Source: Aliivibrio salmonicida LFI1238 (GTDB lineage Bacteria; Pseudomonadota; Gammaproteobacteria; Enterobacterales; Vibrionaceae). Taken from it: a stretch of 64,000 nucleotides of DNA. The stretch is taken from NCBI RefSeq assembly GCF_000196495.1, contig NC_011313.1, positions 1,054,001-1,118,000 on the forward strand. Reading direction: 5' to 3'. Below the pieces are notes generated by a model. That model made no database searches and was not told where the DNA came from. It worked only from the letters and a program-made list of their open reading frames with translations. The position numbers and the translations under genes were made by a program. Numbering within the stretch: position 1 is the first letter of the stretch; every line of letters starts with the position of its first letter. Below are positions 17,202-27,962 of this stretch, one piece after another.

Positions 17202-17921
17202 ATGAAAAATAAACTGTCCAATAAAACTATCTTAATTACAGGTGCAAGTAGAGGCCTTGGTAAAACAATTGCGTTGGCTCTGGGAGAGCAAGGCGCTGAG
17301 TTGATTTTACATGCGAGAAAAATGGAACAATTATTAGAGCTAAAGTCTACATTTTTAACTCTTGGTTATAAAGAACCTACATTAGTGATACTCGATTTAT
17401 TAGACGCGGAACCTCAAGATTATGAAGCATTAGGTCGGAGCATAAAATTAAATCATACCCATATTGATGGTGTGATTTTTAATGCTGCATTGTTCCATGG
17501 GTTACGTAACGTGACCTCTATGCCTATTTCGGATCTTGATGCTTCATATCGAGTAAATCTTAGAGCTAATGTTTTATTAACAAACGTATTATTACCATTA
17601 ATACGTCTTAGTAAAGGGCGATTACTTTATACGTCATCAATTGTTGGGCATGAAGCGTGGCCAGGTTGGAGCGATTACTGTATCACTAAGTTTGCGTTAG
17701 AAAGTTATAGTCAATTAGTTGCAATAGAAAATAAAAATGAGTTATTTGTTAATTGTATAGACCCCGGTAAGCTTCGTACTGAAATGAGAGTAAAAGCGTT
17801 TCCTAATGAAGATCCTATGAGTTTACCTACGCCAGAAGAATTAATGCCTCTTTATGTCGATTTAATGTCTATAAGTTCTCTTCATGGACAGGTAATTGAT
17901 GGCCGAGATTATCTAAAATAA
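17202..17921 (+). CDS. Short-chain dehydrogenase/reductase
   Basis: 239 residues with classical SDR motifs. The cofactor loop TGASRGLG lies at residues 13-20, NAALFHG stands in the NAG position, a catalytic serine is in LLYTSSIVG, and YCITK is the YxxxK pair. An arginine in the cofactor loop and HARK after the second strand suggest NADP(H). The substrate is unknown. AGAGG precedes the ATG by seven bases. Divergent LysR regulator; terminator downstream. The closest habit is an uncharacterised oxidoreductase co-regulated with its LysR gene. Confidence 0.9.
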   Translation: MKNKLSNKTILITGASRGLGKTIALALGEQGAELILHARKMEQLLELKSTFLTLGYKEPTLVILDLLDAEPQDYEALGRSIKLNHTHIDGVIFNAALFHGLRNVTSMPISDLDASYRVNLRANVLLTNVLLPLIRLSKGRLLYTSSIVGHEAWPGWSDYCITKFALESYSQLVAIENKNELFVNCIDPGKLRTEMRVKAFPNEDPMSLPTPEELMPLYVDLMSISSLHGQVIDGRDYLK

Positions 17922-17940
17922 TGACTTTAAAAAATAAAAG

Positions 17941-17968
17941 GCCAAGTTATTAATGACTTGGCTTTTTT
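17941..17968 (+). terminator. Terminator after the SDR gene
   Basis: Stem GCCAAGT / ACTTGGC (17941-17947 with 17956-17962) followed by TTTTTTG. On the minus strand the flank also carries T runs (complement of AAAAAATAAAA), so it may serve the convergent oxidase gene too. Confidence 0.85.
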
Positions 17969-17972
17969 GTTT

Positions 17973-19079
17973 TTAGTGTAGATTGAAGACAGAAATTACG
18001 GCGTCAGCAGATTCTAATGCGCCTTCTAAATAGCCCCCATTATCTTGCGCTGCCTCTGTTCCTGCAAAGTACCAATGTAAGTTGCTTAAGGCCTTAGTTG
18101 ATGAAGATAAGCCATAACGAGGATGAGCTGTCGGTGCTTGCTGATCGTCAAGGGTGGCAGTATGAATTTCTTGGCTCCAATCAATTAGCTTTACATCAAT
18201 CGGGTGACTGGCTTTCTCACCAAAAATTCGAGTCAATTGTTCTACTGCAGCTTGTTTTATTACTGCCTTTCCTGCTTTCTTACGAGTTGCTGCATCGACA
18301 CCGACAAAGCCAAATAAAGCGCCAACGCCATCAAACGTACTGGCATCATGGATTTCGACTAATGGCCCTATGCGGCTGCTGGCAGAGCCTGATAATCCCT
18401 CTTCTCTCCAGAAAGGCGTGTCATAAATAGCAAAAAACTTTGCGTGTGCCGCCATCCATGTTGCTGTAGAGCTAAAATGTTGCGTTGTTTCTGTCGGCAA
18501 GCTTGGTGTGAAAGCAACACGGTCAGCTAAGAGGCGTAACGGCATGGCAAAAATCACATGAGCCGTTTCAATCGTCTCTGGTTGACTGTTGTGCATCAAA
18601 ATAACAGAAGAGTGATTGTTTTCTTGAGATCTCACATGAGTCACCGTGCTATTTAGTTGCACTCGATGAGAAGGTAAAGTGGCCAATAGTGCATCAACAA
18701 GGCTTTGCATACCGCCTGCAATTCTCATGGATGTGGGAGATTGCTCAAATCCAGAGTCATAACGTGTTGGTGCGCTGTTTTGTTGGTTATCGAGTAAATA
18801 AGCGCCTTGAGAGTACTGTGGGAAAATAGGCAACATTAAGTCATCGATAAGTTGCGTAATACGTGGGTGCATTTGTGGCCAAAACCAAGATGGGCCCATG
18901 TCTACGCTATCTAATGGAGATAATTTCGTTGATGAAGATAAAATTGGTGACGATAAAATTCGGCCCCCAATGCGATCTCTCGCTTCAATGACTCGATACT
19001 CTTTTCCCATTTTTTCAAGTTGATGTGCCATGTATAGTCCACTTAAACCGGCACCAACAATCAAATACTCTGTTTTCAT
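17973..19079 (-). CDS. Flavin-dependent amine oxidase family protein
   Basis: 368 residues. The N-terminal dinucleotide-binding motif VGAGLSGLYMAHQLEK is followed by the acidic strand end and FAD signature VIEARDRIGGRI. WFWPQMHPRITQ, IAGGMQSLVDALL and the C-terminal FAGTEAAQDNGGYLEGALESA block are typical of monoamine-oxidase-like flavoproteins (GG motif and C-terminal FAD-contact motif). No signal peptide, so it is cytoplasmic. It lies 12 bases downstream of the cupin gene, probably one operon. The substrate is unknown. Confidence 0.88.
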   Translation of the reverse strand: MKTEYLIVGAGLSGLYMAHQLEKMGKEYRVIEARDRIGGRILSSPILSSSTKLSPLDSVDMGPSWFWPQMHPRITQLIDDLMLPIFPQYSQGAYLLDNQQNSAPTRYDSGFEQSPTSMRIAGGMQSLVDALLATLPSHRVQLNSTVTHVRSQENNHSSVILMHNSQPETIETAHVIFAMPLRLLADRVAFTPSLPTETTQHFSSTATWMAAHAKFFAIYDTPFWREEGLSGSASSRIGPLVEIHDASTFDGVGALFGFVGVDAATRKKAGKAVIKQAAVEQLTRIFGEKASHPIDVKLIDWSQEIHTATLDDQQAPTAHPRYGLSSSTKALSNLHWYFAGTEAAQDNGGYLEGALESADAVISVFNLH

Positions 19080-19091
19080 TTTTTGTCTCGC

Positions 19092-19763
19092 TTATGCTTG
19101 AATTTGGTGTATGTGGTGGCCTGTTTTTATCCAGACGGTACAGTTGTGCTGCCCGATGGTTGCTTGCAATGAATCGCCAATAGGCAAGCGAAGCCAATCA
19201 AATTTTTCATAGTTGGTGTGCTCATGGATAAATGATCCATCAATGACCAGTATTTCTATTCCACCTTGGTTTTCAAGTTCAATGGTCTGATTGGCTTGCC
19301 ATTGCTCAAGGCGAACTACCTCATGTTTAAAGGTGTGCAATAGTTGAAATTGAACCCCATGACGTGTCGAGTCGTTGCTAACGGGCTGAGTTTGGGTATC
19401 AATATGAACGGGCGTGTTGTCACCGTCTTGGTATTGCCCTAGCTTGACTAAAATCATGCAGCCATCTTTCACAACCGGAGCGTGTGATGTTCCTACTGGG
19501 TTGCGCATGTAAGTACCAACAGGGTAGTCACCATGCTCGTCTGCAAAAATGCCTTCTAATACTAAAAACTCTTCGCCGCCAGTATGAACATGAGAAGAAA
19601 AATAACTGTCAGATTCATAATTTACTAGAGAGGTGGCTGTTGCAATCTCACCACCATCACGCTCTAACATCTTACGTGTTACCTCTTTAATAGGGGATGG
19701 GACCCACGTTGATGCCGTGAAAAAAGCGTTCGCTTGTAGCGATAAGTCAGTGTGTAGTTTCAT
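19092..19763 (-). CDS. Two-cupin ChrR-like protein
   Basis: The start at 19763 (MKLHTDLSLQANAFF) is preferred over an upstream in-frame ATG because GCAGG lies about 8 bases ahead and the extra 21 residues are not family-like. 223 residues. The first cupin has metal ligands in SSHVHTGGEEFLVLEG; a second, degenerate cupin follows (IEILVIDGSFIHEHTNYEK). It resembles the cupin half of ChrR without the zinc anti-sigma part, so it may be a small-molecule oxygenase or sensor. Probably first gene of an operon with the amine oxidase. Confidence 0.82.
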   Translation of the reverse strand: MKLHTDLSLQANAFFTASTWVPSPIKEVTRKMLERDGGEIATATSLVNYESDSYFSSHVHTGGEEFLVLEGIFADEHGDYPVGTYMRNPVGTSHAPVVKDGCMILVKLGQYQDGDNTPVHIDTQTQPVSNDSTRHGVQFQLLHTFKHEVVRLEQWQANQTIELENQGGIEILVIDGSFIHEHTNYEKFDWLRLPIGDSLQATIGQHNCTVWIKTGHHIHQIQA

Positions 19764-19811
19764 GGTAAACCTGCGTGAATGGCGAGTAATTGCATCTATT
19801 GTGTTATTTTT

Positions 19812-19853
19812 CTTTAGGTGTAACAAACCAGAACTTCTATACTTACACTAAAG
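19812..19853. promoter_or_regulatory. Imperfect inverted repeat between cupin operon and LysR gene
   Basis: CTTTAGGTGTAA at 19812-19823 and TTACACTAAAG at 19843-19853 are inverted copies differing by one missing base. They lie between the divergent cupin and LysR starts, a suitable place for a LysR-type operator. Confidence 0.5.
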
Positions 19854-19891
19854 TTTTTCTTTAATGGTTAATGTTGGAATAAGGAGTGAGA

Positions 19892-20794
19892 ATGAAATTA
19901 AATCATTTAAATTGCTTGAAAGCGTTTGAAGCCTCTGCTCGTCACTTGAGCTTTTCTTTAGCGGCAAAAGAATTGAATGTCACGCCTGCTGCCATTGGCC
20001 AACAAGTGAAATTGTTAGAAGAATGGCTAGGGATCTCTTTGTTTGAGAGGCGCTCCTCTGGGGTATCACGGTTAGCATTAACCAAAGAAGCCTTGCAGGG
20101 CTTACCTGAAATTACTCGTGGTTTTGAGCATTTATCTCAAGGATTAGCTTTATTAAAGCCAGCTGAAGTGAATACTATTTTAACCGTGGCAGTCAGCCCT
20201 GCGTTTGCCGCGAAATGGTTATTAATGCGCATTGATGACTTCCAAACATTGCATCCTGAATGGGATCTGAGATTAGATACCAATATTAGAACCGTTGATT
20301 ACCTTGCCGAGAGCATTGATATTGGTGTTCGTTATGGTAAAGGGGAGTGGGAAGGGTTAGATAATATCTTGTTAATGACCGAGTCTGTTTTTCCGGTCTG
20401 TTCTCCTGAGTTGTTAAAGAAAGGATTGAATAGCGTGGAATCATTGGTTGATTTTCCATTACTGCATGATCTTTCTTTACCTAAAGAGAGTGGCTTTCCT
20501 TCGTGGAGTGGTTGGTTTGAACAGAATGAAATTTACAATGTAAATACAGATAAAGGATTGAAGATAAACAATTCCGCCTCTGTTATTCAGGCAGCGATAA
20601 GTGGACAAGGCGTGGCATTAGGTCGAAGTGTGTTGGTACAAGAGGATCTGGACGGGGGGCGTTTAGTTCAGCCTTTTCCTGAGTTGCAATGTAATATTGA
20701 ATTAGCTTATTACATCGTTTGGAAACCGAGTACAGTGTCTAATGAAAAGGTTGCGGTATTTAAGCGTTGGTTATTAGCTCAAGTTGCGACATAG
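19892..20794 (+). CDS. LysR-family regulator of the GcvA type
   Basis: 300 residues from the ATG at 19892, chosen because AAGGAG lies six bases upstream; a GTG two codons earlier is also possible. The helix-turn-helix part LNCLKAFEASARHLSFSLAAKELNVTPAAIGQQVK is of the GcvA/AmpR type (FSLAAKELNVTPAAIGQQVK). The binding domain has AVSPAFAAKWLLMRI and DIGVRYGKG. It is divergent from the cupin/amine oxidase pair, which it probably controls. The inducer is unknown. Confidence 0.9.
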   Translation: MKLNHLNCLKAFEASARHLSFSLAAKELNVTPAAIGQQVKLLEEWLGISLFERRSSGVSRLALTKEALQGLPEITRGFEHLSQGLALLKPAEVNTILTVAVSPAFAAKWLLMRIDDFQTLHPEWDLRLDTNIRTVDYLAESIDIGVRYGKGEWEGLDNILLMTESVFPVCSPELLKKGLNSVESLVDFPLLHDLSLPKESGFPSWSGWFEQNEIYNVNTDKGLKINNSASVIQAAISGQGVALGRSVLVQEDLDGGRLVQPFPELQCNIELAYYIVWKPSTVSNEKVAVFKRWLLAQVAT

Positions 20795-21046
20795 TCATTA
20801 CTTAAGTGAATGAACTTGCGCAATGTATACACTCTATTAATATTAAAGAGGTGTCTGTTTTATAAACTGTTTTTTAAATGAACGCTCATCTACATTTTAG
20901 TTGATCTAGTTCTCATCAAATTATGATCAATTTGGAATGAGGAGATAACATAATGATAATAGTGTTTGTAAATATGAATCTCATTCCTACTTTTTGTCAT
21001 CATTGCATGAGTAGCTATTAATTATGCGTAAATTATTGTGATTACT

Positions 21047-22009
21047 ATGAAGCCAATAACGTCTCTTTTCTTATCGACCTTTGTTATTGGGTTATATCCT
21101 TCTTTGGCGACGGCAGATACTGCGGTTACGCCAATGAAGATTTATGCTCAAGCTCCTCTTCATTTAAATACGCTCACTACTGAACTTCGTTCCGCTTTTG
21201 CATTAAAAGAAGACAGCGTCGAATTGTTTGCGACGGGAACGATCGCCAGTGTGTGGGCACATTCTGAAAGCTTCAATATGGATTATTATCAGAATCAGGT
21301 CATTACGGGGGCTCAATGGCAAGTGACATCAAAGCTTAAAGCAGAACTTAAATATCAATACAGTTATGCCGGTAATAATGGATTAGATTCGTTTGTTCAT
21401 GGCTTTCATGACTTTTTTGGTATTGGTCAGAACGGACGAGATGAAGTAGATAATAATAGTTTCAATATTTCTATTCCTAAGTACGGTGTTGAAATTGAAG
21501 ATTTTGAAGGCGAAACGCTATCGAGTGCTTTACATAGTTATCTTGAGTACGAAGTGTTTTCAAATCAATACAATGCAATTAGCCTAGGGGCAAGTTTGTA
21601 TTTAAACCATGTCAACAGCGGTTCATTTAAGCGTGATAGCTTTGAGCAAGGTCTGCAAGCAAATTACAGTTTTAGTTATGACAAACACGCCTTGTTTTCG
21701 ACTGTCGGTGTGACGTTCAGAGACGCGGGATTAAGCACTTCTATTCCTTATAAAAAGAATACGGCTGCGTTTGCTATTGGTTATGGGTATGCAATTACTC
21801 CCTCTCACCATCTTGTAACGTCATATCATATTTATGAGGGTGCGCTTGATGAGGGGGGAGATTATGCCGAAGCATCACATGAATACGTATTAGGTTATCG
21901 ATATTTATTAGAGGCGGCAGCGTTTGAGTTTTCAGTGATAGAGAATGCGGTGAATATGGATAACTCTACTGATATTGCCTTTACGTTTGGTGTGCGCTAC
22001 GTACTGTAA
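21047..22009 (+). CDS. DUF3187 outer-membrane beta-barrel-like protein
   Basis: About 320 residues with a Sec signal peptide (MKPITSLFLSTFVIGLYPSLATA). The segment GFHDFFGIGQNGRDEVD is the recognisable DUF3187 block. The remainder alternates aromatic and polar residues (LHSYLEYEVFSNQYNAISLG) and ends in GVRYVL with a hydrophobic last residue, as in outer-membrane barrels. The role is unknown. A GTG at 21038 would add MIT; neither start has a strong ribosome site. Confidence 0.75.
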   Translation: MKPITSLFLSTFVIGLYPSLATADTAVTPMKIYAQAPLHLNTLTTELRSAFALKEDSVELFATGTIASVWAHSESFNMDYYQNQVITGAQWQVTSKLKAELKYQYSYAGNNGLDSFVHGFHDFFGIGQNGRDEVDNNSFNISIPKYGVEIEDFEGETLSSALHSYLEYEVFSNQYNAISLGASLYLNHVNSGSFKRDSFEQGLQANYSFSYDKHALFSTVGVTFRDAGLSTSIPYKKNTAAFAIGYGYAITPSHHLVTSYHIYEGALDEGGDYAEASHEYVLGYRYLLEAAAFEFSVIENAVNMDNSTDIAFTFGVRYVL

Positions 22010-22019
22010 TTGATGAATA

Positions 22020-22056
22020 AAAAAATCCCAGAGAACAGGAGGATGAGTTCTCTGGG
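22020..22056 (-). terminator. Terminator for the AEC transporter gene
   Basis: A perfect 10-bp stem CCCAGAGAAC / GTTCTCTGGG with a 10-base loop. On the minus strand it is followed by ATTTTTTTA, so it terminates leftward transcription from the gene at 22165. Confidence 0.85.
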
Positions 22057-22164
22057 GAATGTTGGTACTTCAGCAAAGTTACCTTAATACTTATAGGATA
22101 TGGCTTTTTAGTTTTCCAGTCCGTTTCTCATAGAAGATGATGTTAAAAATATAACGTATTGATT

Positions 22165-23121
22165 TTAAATCAAACTAAATGAAGACAAAATAAATATTCC
22201 TACCGTACAAGTGACTAATGAAGCAACGGTTGTTTGGGCAATGATATTCGCCGCTAATGTTGCATTCCCTCCCATGGCTCTTGCCATTACATAACTGGCC
22301 GCTGCGGTTGGCGCGGCACTCATAAAGAATAGCAAACCTAAATCCAATCCTCTAAAGCCAAACATGATGCCACCTGCGGTAATTAGAAAGGGACTTAATA
22401 TAAGTTTATAGCTAGTAGCAAACCACGTAGGGCCATTGTCTTTTTTCATTGAGCTTAAGTTTAGCGACCCCCCCGCACACAATAATGCCAAAGGCAGTGT
22501 CATGTTTGCGAAGTATTGCCCTGCTTGAGTGACCATCTCAGGGATTGGAATTGAGAGAAATGAACACACAACGCCCAATAGAATCGCAATAATTAACGGA
22601 TTTTTAGTGAGTGTTTTAATTATCACCCCAAACGCTTGTTTTTCGTTATGCTCTTCTTTTGGTGTTAAGGCAATAACGGCCTGAATATTATAGAGCACAG
22701 TAGTTGATGCGACATAAATAGCGGCTAAAGCAACGCCAGAATCACCATAAGCGTTAGCAACATAAGCCAGTGCAATGATGGCTGTGTTTGCACGAAACCC
22801 GCCTTGAATAATAACGCCGTGATCTTGCTTATCCTTAAAAACGAGCTTAGTTGAAAAGGTGGTGAATAAGAAGAAAGCAACGTTTGCAATAAGACCATAA
22901 ATAATTAAACGGCTACTGGATGAGAAATCATGATCAGAATTTACGATGCTTAAAAAGAGCATCGCGGGTAAGGTGACTTGAAATACGAGCTTAGAAGCGA
23001 CTTCAATAAAGTTGTCGTTAATTAAGTGAATGCGTTTCAGTACAACACCAAGAAACAGCATTAAGCATATAGGGCCTGTAATTGATGCTGAAAATAGCAG
23101 TTGAGTGATTAAATTATCCAT
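22165..23121 (-). CDS. AEC-family (auxin efflux carrier-like) membrane transporter
   Basis: 318 residues with about ten hydrophobic segments in two five-helix halves separated by a polar stretch (ALTPKEEHNEKQAFG near 155). The AEC hallmarks are LVFQVTLPAMLFLSIV in the first half and FANMTLPLALLCAGGSL in the second, the broken helices with Asn/Pro. Members export carboxylates or amino-acid-like anions. The substrate is unknown. It is monocistronic and divergent from a 1-kb AT-rich gap. Confidence 0.9.
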   Translation of the reverse strand: MDNLITQLLFSASITGPICLMLFLGVVLKRIHLINDNFIEVASKLVFQVTLPAMLFLSIVNSDHDFSSSSRLIIYGLIANVAFFLFTTFSTKLVFKDKQDHGVIIQGGFRANTAIIALAYVANAYGDSGVALAAIYVASTTVLYNIQAVIALTPKEEHNEKQAFGVIIKTLTKNPLIIAILLGVVCSFLSIPIPEMVTQAGQYFANMTLPLALLCAGGSLNLSSMKKDNGPTWFATSYKLILSPFLITAGGIMFGFRGLDLGLLFFMSAAPTAAASYVMARAMGGNATLAANIIAQTTVASLVTCTVGIFILSSFSLI

Positions 23122-24169
23122 AGTTATGTTCTTCGTCGCTTCCTAGTAGAAGTGTTCATTTTACACACAAAAAATCAAATTTCCGTTGTGGATATCCACA
23201 TCTTTTCCTTGTTTTACTTGAATAGTGCGATGACTTTGATTTTTTCATTAACACATTGGGTGAAAGCCTATTCGTTATCGGTATTTATCTTTCTTGTGAA
23301 TGTTTTGTTTTATTCGTTTTAGTAACTAAAGAGATCTTATGCATGACTCTAAAAGGTGAATTGATGTAAATACGAACATAAAGAACCACGGTATTTTTAA
23401 TTTCAGTATGTAAACGTTAACGTGGTAGAACCAGTTCCCATCAATTAGCTATTCAATATTGAGATGATTTTTATTTAACTACGATGTTAAATTATAAAAT
23501 AAACAAGAAGGCATTTTGAATAAATAAATAGGTGAAATAACTAAACACCCTGTTTAATTGAAGATAATGATATTTTTTCACCATTATTAATAGGTGGAAG
23601 TACATGGCTATTTTATTCGTATTTATCCTATCTAAGTAAGTGTTATGAAAGTCTATATGTGAGATCACATATTTAAAAAAATAATCGGTAATTTTGTTTT
23701 TTTATGGAAGTAATTCAAATAAAAAGCATTCAGTCACTGATTTTTTATATTTGATTTATTTTTAGCATATTTATTTTTTCTGAAATAAATATGCCTATAG
23801 GATCTTATCTATTTGATTTTAAATATTACCTCCCAGTTTCTATGGGCATGCCGACTTTATGTTTAATCATTTGTTTTTTGTATGTATGCGAGTTTTTGAT
23901 ACGGAGTATACATTTTATTATTTATTTTAAATTAAATGATTATGATAATGTTTTCGTAATGTAAAAATTTATTTAAAAGACTAATAAGTTATTTAACGGG
24001 TTTGTTTATATTAGTTAGATAGGTCTTTTATTCTATTTGGTTATATTACTTAACGAATGAAAGCTAAAATTATAATGACATTATTAATAATAGTAGTTTG
24101 GCTTTCTTAATTTAATCTATTTTAATACATAGGTTTGACTATATTTTATTGATATAACGTTGGTATTAA
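23122..24169. other. 1-kb AT-rich gap ahead of the YD/RHS gene
   Basis: No open frame with coding character was found on either strand. The base composition is strongly AT-rich, like DNA around horizontally acquired RHS genes. It presumably holds the promoters of the AEC and YD-repeat genes. No specific site can be named. Confidence 0.45.
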
Positions 24170-27100
24170 ATGAAAAACATAATCAGTAATGCATATAATT
24201 TCTCAGATTTTATTAATTCTGGTGTTGATACTAGAACGGGAAGTTACTCGGCTCAAATAAAGCTGTTATCGATGATTGGCAATCGTCTTAATGGTCCTTA
24301 TTTTGATTTAACTGTTGGTTATAATACAAATAATGCGATTGATGTCGGTTTTGGAAGAGGGTGGTCATTGCCACTCAGTTCTTTTGATAATGTAAATTCA
24401 ATGTTGAGTTTGAGAAATGGTCAACAATTCAAAATTGAATGGAATTCAACAGAGAATGAGTATGTAGCGCCATACCGAAAATTAAAAGATGTCCGTATTT
24501 ACTATGTATCTACGCCAGGGACAGAGCAAGGTGAAATAAAGGTTATTAATGCCTCTGGAGAGATCGAATTTATTGATTGGAAAGAAGGTACTCTCAGTCG
24601 ACTATACAGTGCAAAAGGTCATCTTCTTCGTTTCTCGTACACCAATTATAATTTCCAAAGAACATTGTATAAAGTCGAAGACAGTTTTGGATTAAGTATA
24701 AATATTGATACGTGGTCAGACGAATGGCTGACAAAAATTTCATTATATAACAAAGATATGTTGCTTAAGTCATCCACAATTAGAAAAATAAGTGGCGGTG
24801 ATTTTAAACGCTTGTCGTATGCGACATTGCCCAACAGAGAAGATCTGTATTTTCAATTCGAATACTCATGGTTCAGTGATACTGGAATGGATCTGTTGTT
24901 AAAAACAACCTACCCAGCCGGATATTCAGAAGAGGTCACGTATTACGAACGTGGCTTTTTAATGCCTGATGGCGCGCCAAATAAATATGTACCACAAGTT
25001 ACGAAGATGAGGGTATCTCAAGGTGTCGCATTACCTGTTCGAACGCATACTTATACCTATTCGGATAAAAACTATTTAGGTTTTGCGAGTGATCGGGCTT
25101 ACGTTGCCGGTGAAGACACTCTTTTTAAAGCAGCACAAGATTATAAATATTCTGCAATTGAAACCATCGATAATGAGATTGAAATTCAGAAGACATACAC
25201 CAAATATCACTTAATTGAAAAAGAGCGTTACCTCTCTAGAGGATCATCATACCAAGAAGTAAATTATGAATATTATGCAAATAATGCTGTCGGTATTGAA
25301 TATCAGGAGCCTCAATATACCTATTTGAAAAAGAAAGAAATTGCATTTTTAAATGGTTCTTCAATAAGTAAAAAATTGGAATTTTATCAGTTTGATGAGT
25401 GGGGTAATAATATAGAGCACACTGATGAAAGTGGTATTACAACGGTGAGTCAATATGAGCAGAGTGCACAAAGTCATTTTAAAAATATCCCTGTATCACA
25501 AAGCATATTGGATAGAAAAAGAAACGTAGTAAATAAAAAAGAATTTACCTACAAGACATTGCCTTCTTTATTAGATGATCATTCTTTTTACGTTCTTGAG
25601 ACGGAAGAAATAAATGGGCAAAAAACGAATTATCAGTTTTATGAAAATCGCCAAAATATTGAAGTTTACGGAAAGAAACGAGAAGAATTTTCAGTGGTGT
25701 CTGGCGCGACTCCGATGCGTTATTCTTACACGTATGATTTTAATCAGGATCACCTTGTTTACCAAGTGCTCACGGAAAATGGATCATTACATTATTCCAA
25801 TACCGAGCATTATGATTTTTTAGATAGCCAACTTATTTATAAAAAAGAACCAGAGGGCGTCGAACTCGAAGTTAATTACGATGAGTTGAATCAAATAAAT
25901 AAAGAACGCTTATTAAAAGATAACCGCCTTTATTCTGAAAAAACGTACCAGAGTCATATTGATAGTGACAACTATGTTTTAAGTATCGAAGATTCTGAGG
26001 GTGAAATAACCGTTCAGACCTACAGTGCTAATGGTCATGTCCTTTCAATGGCGACAAAAATTGGCAGTAATAACACAATGGCTTACACCAATCAGTATGA
26101 TGCGTTTGGCCAGAAAATCTCGACAACGCAATACGACAATCTTGATACGAGAACACTAGAATTAACAACGCGTTATGAATACGACTTATATGGCCATATT
26201 AATCGTACTATCTACCCTTCAGGAGCGGTAGAAATAAACCAATTTGACTATGCATCTCGAACTCACACTAAAGGCATCGAAGGGAAGAGGGTACGTTATT
26301 TCTCATCAAGACACGTGGGGCAATACCGTCGTGGAGCAGTATTTTGATAGAACAGGCCAACTTCTTTACGAAATCCCTTATCAGTATGACCTAACAAACC
26401 GTTTAATTCGTACAGAAACAAGTCGTGGTTCAGTGATTGAATTCAAATATGATGCGTTTGATCGCGTGATAGAAAAAGCAACTCGTTTTGCGGGTAAGAA
26501 CGCTTCAGAGTCATTTGTCGATAGAATGAGCTATGACAAAAGAACCAAAGAAGAAAGCCTAACGCTTCATACTCGAGAGGGGCTATTAGGTGATAATGAA
26601 AATACCCACGCGACCATTATTAGTAATCAATACGATAACTTTGGGCGCCTGACGGAAAGGCACGTCAATGGCTTACGTTACCAGTACAAGGATTATGATG
26701 ATTCAAACCGTTATCAAAGCGTTGTTCTGCCAAATGGCCATTCGGCGACGTACACCTATCACCCAGTGCTTGGGCTGGTTACAAAGCAAGAAGTCAGTAA
26801 TGATACATCCTCAACTCGACGCTTTAGCTATAACAAACGTGGGTTAGTTGTGAGTGATTCGGCATCGATGACAAGCAGTCAATATGAGTACGATGCATTT
26901 GGAAATCCAAGTAAAAAAACGGTGACGAGCTTAGGCGCGACAACAGAAAACGCCACGTTTTCATATTCAGCAAAAGGACTTTTGTTGTCTATGCGTGATT
27001 TTACCGGCAACACAAAAGCACTCACTTATGATGGCTTTGGCCGTGTTCAACAACTTGTCTTTGGAAGCCGTGATGCAACCGCCGTCGTTGATCTCAGTTA

Positions 27101-27953
27101 TGACCAATTTGATCGGCTTGTCTCGCAACATTATGAGGATGGAAATGACCAAGTAGAGATGTATTTGGACTACGGTGTCAATGATATGGAAAGTCGTCGT
27201 CGTTGGGTTCGTAATGGAAAAGAGACGTTAAAAATGGATCTTTCCTATGACCAGTCTATGCGGATTATCGAGCGAAAAACCACGACGAATGGAATAGTTC
27301 AAACAGAAACGTTTGATTATGATCAACTTGGTCGAATTACTGAGTTTGTCAGTGCAGGAGTGAACCCGCCGAAAGATGTCACGGGAAGAGAGATCGTAAA
27401 GCAGCAGTTTTATTATGACCATTTCGATAATATTACGGATTTGGTCACACAGTATCAAAATGGGATTGTGAACACTGAAAGCCGAATATTCGATACTGAC
27501 ATGCCGACTCGATTACTCAATATTTATAATACACATGGGGATTTCCCCAACCAATCTTTTGAATACGATGCTCTTGGTAATCGAGTGAATTTATCACAGA
27601 GGGGGTATCAACTCAGCTATAACAATTATGGTCAGTTATCTGAAATACGAGATGATCAAGAAAAAGTAATACGCACGTACCATTACGATGCGATTGGAAT
27701 GCAAAGTGTTTCCGTTGATGCATTAGGGAACATTGCCCAACTTTATTATCACCATGACGAGCTAGTTGCAATCATGAGAGCCAATGAATCAATGGCTTTC
27801 TCTGGGGCGCACAGTGGTAAATCACTGACGATCACAACGGATCTGAAAAGCACTAAAGCAAGCTATAGCTACCTTGATGGAACGAACAGTAATTTAGGGT
27901 CTACGCGTGAGCAGGCGACTCACTCTAGTTCATCATACTTACCTTTTGGATGA
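24170..27953 (+). pseudogene. YD/RHS-repeat protein with a frameshift
   Basis: About 1,260 codons in two frames. The first, 24170 to about 26285, starts MKNIISNAYNFSDFINSG, lacks a signal peptide, and has the N-terminal plug-like region VGYNTNNAIDVGFGRGWSLPL of RHS/TcC shells followed by YD repeats (YEYDLYGHINRTIYPSGAVE). Between about 26279 and 26295 (GAAGGGAAGAGGG) the repeats continue in the next frame with HQDTWGNTVVEQYFDRTGQL up to SSSSYLPFG. The shell protein would enclose a C-terminal toxin. Here it stops at a TGA right after YLPFG, where the RHS core normally leads into the variable toxin tip. Repair needs one base removed or two added. Its expression is uncertain. Confidence 0.82.
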
Positions 27954-27962
27954 GGATTATCC

